This document shows positions 22,993 through 28,648 of a stretch of 28,648 bases of DNA, one piece after another. Location: positions 1-28,648 of the forward strand of contig CALCSS010000060.1 in NCBI GenBank assembly GCA_937893835.1, in the 5' to 3' direction. Positions within the stretch are counted from its first letter, which is position 1; each line of letters begins with the position of its first letter. The DNA comes from an uncultured Fidelibacterota bacterium (lineage in GTDB: Bacteria > Fidelibacterota > Marinisomatia > Marinisomatales > UBA1611). The notes under the pieces are model-generated. The model was not told the DNA's origin and ran no database searches. It saw only the letters and a program-made list of their open reading frames with translations. Made by a program: the position numbers and the translations under genes.

Positions 22993-24051
22993 ATGAAGTG
23001 TGTGATTTTAGCAGGAGGTAGTGGATCTCGTTTTTGGCCCTATAGCAGGTCGTCCCGCCCAAAGCAGTTATTAAATATCATTGGTGATAGATCAATGCTA
23101 CAAATGACGGTAGATCGATTAAAAAAGATCAAGAAGGTCACACACATTTATATCATTACCCGAAAAGATCTGTATGATCAAATTATTGATGAGATAGATG
23201 GGATTGACCCTGCTAACGTACTAGTAGAACCCGCAGGAAAGAATACTGCTCCAGCGATTGGACTGATGGGGGCCTACTTGGGATTGGACAATCCAGATGA
23301 TATAATGGGTGTATTCCCTTCAGACCATTTAATTGTTGGACACCATAAGTTTGAAAAAGTAATTAATACGGCTGATCATCTTGCTAGGAAAGGTGAGAAC
23401 CTTGTTACCATAGGAATAAAACCCACCCATCCTTCCACTGCCTATGGTTATATACAATATGATGAAAATAGTGAGATAGACCACCTTGATGCCTACCATG
23501 TAAAGACCTTCGCAGAAAAGCCACATGAAAAACTTGCAAAAAGATTTTTATCTAGTGGTGATTTTCTATGGAATGCGGGCATGTTCTTTTGGAGAATTGG
23601 TACTTTTATGGATAGCCTTAAAGAGTTTTTACCAGAGTTATATGAGTCTTTGGGAGACATAGCTCCAAAATTAAATTCAGGCGAATCTTTTGATGATCTA
23701 TGGGAATTGATTGAACCAGAATCAATTGACTATGGATTATTAGAAAAGGCTCTCAATATATATGTTGTTGCGGGTGATTTCCAATGGAATGATATAGGAT
23801 CATGGAATGCGCTCTATGATGTATTGAACAATTCAAAAGATGGTAACATGATCAAAGGGAATGGAGAGGTTATGAATGGGAAAAATAATCTGATTCATTC
23901 CACTGGGCGGTTCACTGCTGTTGTTGGGACCGATGATCTTATAGTTGTCAATACTGATGATGCTACCCTTGTCGTACCAAAGAGCAAGGTAGAAGAGGTA
24001 AAACAATTAGTAGAGTTATTAAAGGCAAATGGACAAAATGATCTGATATAA
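22993..24051 (+). CDS. manC: Mannose-1-phosphate guanylyltransferase
   Basis: Makes GDP-mannose from mannose-1-phosphate and GTP, for surface polysaccharide or glycolipid synthesis. The nucleotidyltransferase signature LAGGSGSRFWPYSR (6-19) with PKQLL (23-27) is followed by VEPAGKNTAPAIGL, the metal-binding GVFPSDHLI, TAYGYIQY, FAEKPHEKLA and WNAGMFFW. 352 residues means the short monofunctional form, without the C-terminal phosphomannose isomerase cupin of long ManC/AlgA proteins. It starts 1 base after the lipoprotein stop and overlaps the next small gene by 1 base (TAATG). The symbol is by function; manB would be the partner but is not in the window. Confidence 0.93.
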   Translation: MKCVILAGGSGSRFWPYSRSSRPKQLLNIIGDRSMLQMTVDRLKKIKKVTHIYIITRKDLYDQIIDEIDGIDPANVLVEPAGKNTAPAIGLMGAYLGLDNPDDIMGVFPSDHLIVGHHKFEKVINTADHLARKGENLVTIGIKPTHPSTAYGYIQYDENSEIDHLDAYHVKTFAEKPHEKLAKRFLSSGDFLWNAGMFFWRIGTFMDSLKEFLPELYESLGDIAPKLNSGESFDDLWELIEPESIDYGLLEKALNIYVVAGDFQWNDIGSWNALYDVLNNSKDGNMIKGNGEVMNGKNNLIHSTGRFTAVVGTDDLIVVNTDDATLVVPKSKVEEVKQLVELLKANGQNDLI

Positions 24052-24311
24052 TGAAGAATGATAAACTATATGCCCATTTTGAAGATCTTGCTGAAAAATT
24101 GGGCTTGAAGATATTAAAAGGCAAAGGTGATTTTACTGGCGGGACATGTATTGTGAATAAAAGGACTGTGATCGTAGTTAATAAACAGAAACCTATTGAA
24201 CAGCGCCTGAAAACCTTGGCAAATAGTTTTCTTGAATTCGATCTAGAGAAGATCTATGTAGTACCCGTTGTTAGGGCATACATTGAAGAGCAAAGAACCC
24301 TAGATCTTTAA
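24051..24311 (+). CDS. Small conserved-looking protein of unknown function
   Basis: An 86-residue soluble protein with no signal or membrane segment. It looks like one compact alpha/beta domain: a helix (HFEDLAEKLGLKI), strands around KGDFTGGTCIVN and RTVIVVNKQ, a helix (IEQRLKTLANSFLEF), then YVVPVVRAYIEEQ. The pattern gives me the impression of a short protein kept in related genomes, but I cannot name a family. It overlaps manC by 1 base, so it is translated with it, yet this need not mean a shared pathway. A promoter for the next gene lies just beyond its stop, so it probably ends this transcript unit. Confidence 0.7.
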   Translation: MKNDKLYAHFEDLAEKLGLKILKGKGDFTGGTCIVNKRTVIVVNKQKPIEQRLKTLANSFLEFDLEKIYVVPVVRAYIEEQRTLDL

Positions 24312-24316
24312 TTTCC

Positions 24317-24345
24317 TTGATTTTACTTGGCTGAGTGTTTACAAT
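24317..24345 (+). promoter_or_regulatory. Candidate sigma-70-type promoter for the EF-G-like gene
   Basis: TTGATT (24317-24322) and TACAAT (24340-24345) are separated by 17 bases, the optimal spacing. It lies in the 80-base gap before ATG 24392 and would give a leader of about 40 bases with GAGGA at 24381-24385, 6 bases before the ATG. Confidence 0.55.
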
Positions 24346-24391
24346 CGGCACCTTTCTAGCTATGATTATATAATTTGAATGAGGATACGAT

Positions 24392-26467
24392 ATGAAAAAC
24401 TTTTCATCATCTGATATAAGAAACTTTGCTATCGTCGGACACGGCGCATCAGGAAAGACGTGTCTTGCAGAGGCCATGCTCAAACTTGGTGGGGAGATCA
24501 ATCGACTGGGTAGAATTGAAGATGGGTCCACCACTTCTGATTATCATCCTGGAGAAAAAACCAGACAAATCTCCATACACAGCACCCCGCTCCATATGGA
24601 GTGGATGGATAAAAAATTCAATATGATCGACACTCCTGGTTATTCTGATTTTGTTGGTGAGGCTCTTGGAAGCTTAAGTGTCGTTGATCTGGCGGTCATC
24701 ACTATTCACGCGGTCAATGGCGTTGAGGTTGGTACTGAGACAATGTGGAATCATTCCACCAATTTGGGAATCCCCAAAATGCTAGTGGTAAATGGACTTG
24801 ATAGAGAGCATGTGAAATTTGATACTATCCTTTCTCAAGCAAGAAAACGTTTTGGGAATAATGTGTTCCCAATGCAATTGCCTGTTAATGAAGGACCTGG
24901 ATATAATCAAAATATTGATGTTCTAAGAACAGAGTTGATTTCATATCAGACAGATGGTTCAGGCAAAATGACGGAAAGCGACCTGCCTGAAGATTTGAAA
25001 GAAAAGGTAAAAGTTTTACATGGTGAATTGATAGAGTATGTTGCTGAGTCGGATGATACATTATTGGAGAAATTTTTTGACCAGGGCAGTTTATCTGAAG
25101 AAGAAATGAGGAACGGGATTCACAGAGCCATTCAAGACCAAGTATTTATTCCTCTTTTTTGCGTATCCTCGACCTCAAATATCGGTGTCGCACGTCTTTG
25201 TGATTTCATTTCTAAATATGGTTCTTCGCCAGATGATAGAAAGATCATCACTGCACATGATGACCAAGGTAATGATGTTGATGTATCTCTTGATGGTAAG
25301 GAAACTGTGTTGCAAATTTTTAAGACCATGGCCGAGTCACATGTAGGAGAGTTGTCCTTGTTCAGAGTTTATTCTGGGAGTGTACATACTGGCCAAGACT
25401 ATCACAATACAAATAGAAATATTAATGAGAGGTTCGGGCAAATGTACATCCTGAATGGTAAAAATAGAGAACAGGTCAGTGAGCTATCAGCAGGAGATAT
25501 TGCAGGAGTTGTAAAATTAAAGGATACCCATACTGGGAATACACTTTGTTCTGGTAAGCACGTAACACTACCCAAAATGAATTTGCCAAACCCCAATATA
25601 CATGCTGCCATCAAATCTTCTGCGAAAGGTGATGAGGAAAAACTCGCTGTTGGTCTTTCAACTCTTCATGAGGAAGATCCTACTTTTATATATAGAGTGG
25701 ATTCAGAGGTCAAGCAGACCATTATTTCTGGACAAGGAGAGCTTCACCTTACAGTTTCATCAGAAAGATTGAAGAGAAGATTTGGAATAGATATTGATCT
25801 AGAAGAGCCTAAGGTACCATTTAGGGAAACAATATTGGGTAAGGGTGAGGCCAAATACCGCCACAAGAAACAATCTGGAGGAGCTGGCCAATTTGCAGAG
25901 GTATGGATGAGAATTGAATCAGCACAAAAAGGAGAGGGGATTGAATTCAAACAGTCTCTTGTTGGCCAAAATGTAGACCGTGTATTTGTTCCCTCAGTTG
26001 AAAAGGGTGTCAAGGCAGCATGCTCAGATGGTATCATTGCCGGATGCAAGGTAGTCGATGTAAAGGTTAACTTTTATGATGGGAAGATGCACCCCGTGGA
26101 TTCAAAGGACATAGCTTTCCAAACAGCTGGGAAACATGCTTTTAGGGAAGCATTCCTAAGTGCTCAGCCTTGCCTTCTAGAACCTATAATGGATGTGGAG
26201 GTCAAGGTACCAGAAGAATTTATGGGTGATATCATGGGTGGCATATCTGGCAAGCGTGGGAAAATAATGGGGATGGAGTCAGATGGTAGTTTTCAAGTCA
26301 TCAAAGCACAGGTTCCCCAAGCCGAACTATATCATTATGCAACAACTGTTCGATCCTTGACCGGAGGAAGAGGTCTCCATTCCGAATCCTTCAGCCATTA
26401 TGAAAAAATGCCAAAGGAATTCGAACAAAAAGTAATACAGGAAAGAAAACAATTAGAGGATGAATAG
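24392..26467 (+). CDS. Elongation factor G-like GTPase (EF-G2 type)
   Basis: Translational GTPase of the EF-G-like group that differs from the main EF-G. G1 is GHGASGKT (16-23), as usual in this paralogue group instead of AHIDAGKT; G3 is DTPG (80-83). The G4 motif, normally NKxD, reads N134-G135-L136-D137, so the guanine-contacting lysine is replaced by glycine. Domains II to V follow (GDIAGVVKLKDTHTGNTL; HLTVSSERLKRRFGIDIDL; KQSGGAGQFAEVWM; GIIAGCKVVDVKV; GDIMGGISGKRGKIMGM). 691 residues is full length. Role unknown: perhaps a stress or recycling factor. A clear Shine-Dalgarno site and promoter precede it, and it overlaps the HIT gene by 8 bases. Confidence 0.93.
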   Translation: MKNFSSSDIRNFAIVGHGASGKTCLAEAMLKLGGEINRLGRIEDGSTTSDYHPGEKTRQISIHSTPLHMEWMDKKFNMIDTPGYSDFVGEALGSLSVVDLAVITIHAVNGVEVGTETMWNHSTNLGIPKMLVVNGLDREHVKFDTILSQARKRFGNNVFPMQLPVNEGPGYNQNIDVLRTELISYQTDGSGKMTESDLPEDLKEKVKVLHGELIEYVAESDDTLLEKFFDQGSLSEEEMRNGIHRAIQDQVFIPLFCVSSTSNIGVARLCDFISKYGSSPDDRKIITAHDDQGNDVDVSLDGKETVLQIFKTMAESHVGELSLFRVYSGSVHTGQDYHNTNRNINERFGQMYILNGKNREQVSELSAGDIAGVVKLKDTHTGNTLCSGKHVTLPKMNLPNPNIHAAIKSSAKGDEEKLAVGLSTLHEEDPTFIYRVDSEVKQTIISGQGELHLTVSSERLKRRFGIDIDLEEPKVPFRETILGKGEAKYRHKKQSGGAGQFAEVWMRIESAQKGEGIEFKQSLVGQNVDRVFVPSVEKGVKAACSDGIIAGCKVVDVKVNFYDGKMHPVDSKDIAFQTAGKHAFREAFLSAQPCLLEPIMDVEVKVPEEFMGDIMGGISGKRGKIMGMESDGSFQVIKAQVPQAELYHYATTVRSLTGGRGLHSESFSHYEKMPKEFEQKVIQERKQLEDE

Positions 26468-26960
26468 ACTCTGGGCACCTTGGCGAATAGAATATATTCG
26501 AGCAGAAAATGAGGATGGATGTGTTTTTTGTAATAAGTCAATATCAAAAGACGACCAGGACAGTCTTGTGCTCTATAGAGGTAAGGAAGCTTTTATACTT
26601 ATGAACCTTTACCCATACTCCAATGGACATATTATGATATGCCCTTATGCGCATTCTTCGGACACCAATGACCTTTCTGCGGTTTGCAATGAAGAGATCA
26701 TGCGTCTTGCAAATGAATCAATGAATATTTTGAGAAAAAAAATGAATGCAGAGGGATTTAATTTTGGTGCAAATCTGGGTAAGGCAGGCGGAGCCGGAAT
26801 AGAAGACCATTTACACTATCATATTGTGCCAAGATGGAATGGTGATACCAATTTCATGCCTGTCGTTGGGACTACAAAGGTAATGGTCGAAGGTTTAAAT
26901 GAAACTTGGATAAGTTTAAGATCTGAGTTTGATAAGATAAAGGACATATATAATGATTGA
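26460..26960 (+). CDS. HIT-family nucleotide hydrolase/phosphorylase
   Basis: Histidine-triad protein acting on dinucleotides (Ap4A-like) or nucleoside monophosphate esters. The triad is HLHYHIVPRW with H117, H119 and H121, the middle-to-last histidine being the nucleophile region. C21 and C24 (CVFC) together with later histidines suggest the zinc-binding type. The N-terminus (NRLWAPWRIEYI) matches the Ap4A-phosphorylase-like group, so the ATG at 26460 is right although it overlaps the EF-G-like gene by 8 bases and AGAGG sits too close to be ideal. 166 residues is normal. The next gene overlaps it by 8 bases. Confidence 0.92.
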   Translation: MNRLWAPWRIEYIRAENEDGCVFCNKSISKDDQDSLVLYRGKEAFILMNLYPYSNGHIMICPYAHSSDTNDLSAVCNEEIMRLANESMNILRKKMNAEGFNFGANLGKAGGAGIEDHLHYHIVPRWNGDTNFMPVVGTTKVMVEGLNETWISLRSEFDKIKDIYND

Positions 26961-27255
26961 TTTTCAACGAGTATGGTTGCCATATCTTTACCTGTATATC
27001 ATGGGGGGAGGCATATTTGTTATTGGGATGTATATAATACTTAAGTCTAATTCCTTGAATACGGATAGGATCAGACACAAGCACTGGCTCCATGTATTAA
27101 TATTTGGCCTATTTTATTATATGGGCATTCACAGCCTCTTTACATTTGCGGCACTAGGCAAAACAATGATCGTAATGATCATAGGTTTATTTATAATGGC
27201 GATGACCTTGCACCTTGTCACTACACTTTTCTTTAAATCAGATCGAGTAGTCTAA
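26953..27255 (+). CDS. Small three-helix membrane protein upstream of a symporter
   Basis: A 100-residue integral membrane protein with three hydrophobic segments at about 9-32, 43-69 and 70-95 and a short charged tail (KSDRVV). I recognise no family. It overlaps the HIT gene by 8 bases and shares one base with the symporter start (TAATG), so it is translated with the transporter. Some sodium:solute symporters have a small partner membrane subunit encoded directly upstream; those usually have two helices and about 80 residues, so partner status here is only a suggestion. Confidence 0.7.
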   Translation: MIDFQRVWLPYLYLYIMGGGIFVIGMYIILKSNSLNTDRIRHKHWLHVLIFGLFYYMGIHSLFTFAALGKTMIVMIIGLFIMAMTLHLVTTLFFKSDRVV

Positions 27256-28648
27256 TGGATGCAACAATTCAAACCTCCTCATTTTTCTGGATAATCATTC
27301 TTGGATATTTTTCATTGGTCCTAGGGTTTGGTTCTTTCTTTGCTAGGTATAATAAGACAACACAGGATTTTTTCTTTAGTGGAAGGCGATTTTCTTGGTG
27401 GCTTATCACTATGAGTATAGTGGCCACCGGAGTTGGGAGTCATAGTTTTCTTAAATATTCAGCGAAGGCATATGAACATGGTTTTTCATCCACAATGACC
27501 TATATGAATGACTGGTTTTTCATGCCTCTTTTTCTTTTTGGTTGGTTGCCAATTGTCTATTACACGAAAATTCGTTCTATCCCTGATTATTTTGAACGAA
27601 GGTTCAATCCTGGGGTCAGGATCTTGGCGACCATTGCAATACTCGGTTATATGATAGGATACATAGCAATTGGCTTTTTGACCATGGGTAAGACACTGGA
27701 GCCATTGCTTGGTTTGGACCTTTATACCATTATTTTCATTGTGGCGATCATATCAGGTGTCTATATAACCTTTGGTGGCCAAACTGCAGTTATATTCACT
27801 GATCTTGCTCAAGGTTTCATTCTGATCTTTGCTGGGATAATGGTCTTTATAATAGGAGTAAACTATGTCGGAGGTTTTTCTGTATTCTGGAATGTTTTAT
27901 CGCCAGAGTTCAAATTGCCATTGGCGCATTTTAACCATCCAGCAAACTTTAATTTTGTAGGTATATTTTGGCAAGATGGAATTGCTGGGTCAGTTGGGTT
28001 TTTATTTATGAATCAAGGACTCATCATGCGTTTTATGGCTTGTAAATCTGTCCATGAAGGTAGGAAGGCCGCAGCCTTCAATGTACTTGTATTGCTTCCA
28101 ATATCAACGGTGGTCGTATCAAATGCAGGATGGGTCGGTAAGGCCATTAGTATTGTCACGCCTGATGCGTGGAACGCCTCCACAAAACTTGATCATGTAT
28201 TCACTCAGGTAGCTTATTTGATCACAGGTAGCGAGGTAGTATTTGCCTTCGTGATCGCTGCCGTTGCTGCTGCACTTATGAGCACAGTGGACACATTGAT
28301 CAATGCTGTTGCTGCAGTTGTCATCAATGATGTTTATAGGCCACTAGTAAAAGAAAAAGATGATAAACATTATCTTAAAGTAGCAATGATCGTCTCTGCT
28401 GGAGCGACAGCGGTGGGAGCAGTCAGTACGATTTTCTTTAATAATTTCCCAACTTTATATGAGGCCCATGGTTTTTTTCATAGTACAATGACCCCTCCAC
28501 TTGTCGTCGCGATCTTCCTTGGAATCTTCTGGAAGCGTTATAATACACCTGCGGCAATAGCCACATTTTTAGGTGGTGCATTATTAATGGCCATCGGAAG
28601 TAAATATCCTGAGATCTTTATTTCACCTTTTGATCATGGTATCGAGTT
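27255..28648 (+). CDS. Sodium:solute symporter family protein, 3' end outside the window
   Basis: LeuT-fold Na+-coupled symporter (SSS family) in the inner membrane. The frame runs open from ATG 27255 to the window edge, 464 codons, so the C-terminus is missing. Typical features are ATGVGSHSFLKYSAKAYEHG in the TM1/TM2 region, SIPDYFERRFNPGVR in the loop after TM2, GVYITFGGQTAVIFTDLAQG, and ALMSTVDTLINAVAAVVINDVY, where the S-T pair of TM8 lies at the usual Na+ site. About 11-12 hydrophobic segments are visible. The substrate (sugar, amino acid, acid or other) cannot be read off. The start overlaps the small membrane-protein gene by one base. Confidence 0.93.
   Translation, partial: MDATIQTSSFFWIIILGYFSLVLGFGSFFARYNKTTQDFFFSGRRFSWWLITMSIVATGVGSHSFLKYSAKAYEHGFSSTMTYMNDWFFMPLFLFGWLPIVYYTKIRSIPDYFERRFNPGVRILATIAILGYMIGYIAIGFLTMGKTLEPLLGLDLYTIIFIVAIISGVYITFGGQTAVIFTDLAQGFILIFAGIMVFIIGVNYVGGFSVFWNVLSPEFKLPLAHFNHPANFNFVGIFWQDGIAGSVGFLFMNQGLIMRFMACKSVHEGRKAAAFNVLVLLPISTVVVSNAGWVGKAISIVTPDAWNASTKLDHVFTQVAYLITGSEVVFAFVIAAVAAALMSTVDTLINAVAAVVINDVYRPLVKEKDDKHYLKVAMIVSAGATAVGAVSTIFFNNFPTLYEAHGFFHSTMTPPLVVAIFLGIFWKRYNTPAAIATFLGGALLMAIGSKYPEIFISPFDHGIE

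Overview
This 28.6 kb window is gene-dense, AT-rich chromosomal DNA from a Gram-negative bacterium. The evidence for an outer membrane is direct: an LpxH-like lipid A phosphoesterase, several lipobox lipoproteins, and a large protein with a predicted C-terminal outer-membrane barrel. The Ig-like lipoprotein type, the LpxH type, the short mannose-1-phosphate guanylyltransferase and the weak use of Shine-Dalgarno sites suggest the Fibrobacteres-Chlorobi-Bacteroidetes superphylum or a relative such as Marinimicrobia. This placement is an inference from protein flavour, not from a marker phylogeny. I see no rRNA, tRNA, CRISPR array, insertion sequence or prophage, and no gap without a gene exceeds about 125 bases.

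Layout. (1) 18-5924, minus strand: an envelope-oriented run read from the LpxH-like enzyme through a HEAT-repeat lipoprotein, a carboxypeptidase-regulatory-like/FxLYD envelope protein, an exported PHP-domain protein and a family I.5-type lipase to a CDP-alcohol phosphatidyltransferase. The first four genes overlap by 4-11 bases. (2) 6026-13459, plus strand: an SGNH esterase/acyltransferase, a 1054-residue peptidase-propeller-barrel protein, radA, tgt, a Nudix hydrolase and a peroxiredoxin whose peroxidatic cysteine codon is TGA. (3) 13456-14379, minus: a shrunken AMP-binding-enzyme relative that overlaps the peroxiredoxin gene tail to tail; then a transglutaminase-like protein on plus. (4) 15590-20525, minus: a tight five-gene tyrosine-degradation operon (PLP aminotransferase, hpd, fumarylacetoacetate hydrolase, hmgA, flavin-reductase-like protein). 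(5) 20613-28648, plus: sfsA, an Ig-like lipoprotein, mannose-1-phosphate guanylyltransferase, a small unknown protein, an EF-G-like GTPase, a HIT protein, a small membrane protein and a sodium:solute symporter cut by the window edge.

The main discovery is at 13004-13459. A BCP/PrxQ-type peroxiredoxin reads in frame through TGA at exactly the peroxidatic position (TPG-U). A good Shine-Dalgarno site lies 6 bases before the upstream ATG, and a 6-bp hairpin with a G-containing loop starts 15 bases after the TGA, as expected for a bacterial SECIS element. I therefore annotate it as a selenoprotein; a conventional gene caller would truncate it. Secondary points of interest are a Tgt that has lost all four zinc ligands while keeping both catalytic aspartates, an ANL-superfamily remnant without the nucleotide loop or C-terminal domain, and an EF-G-like GTPase with a changed G4 motif.
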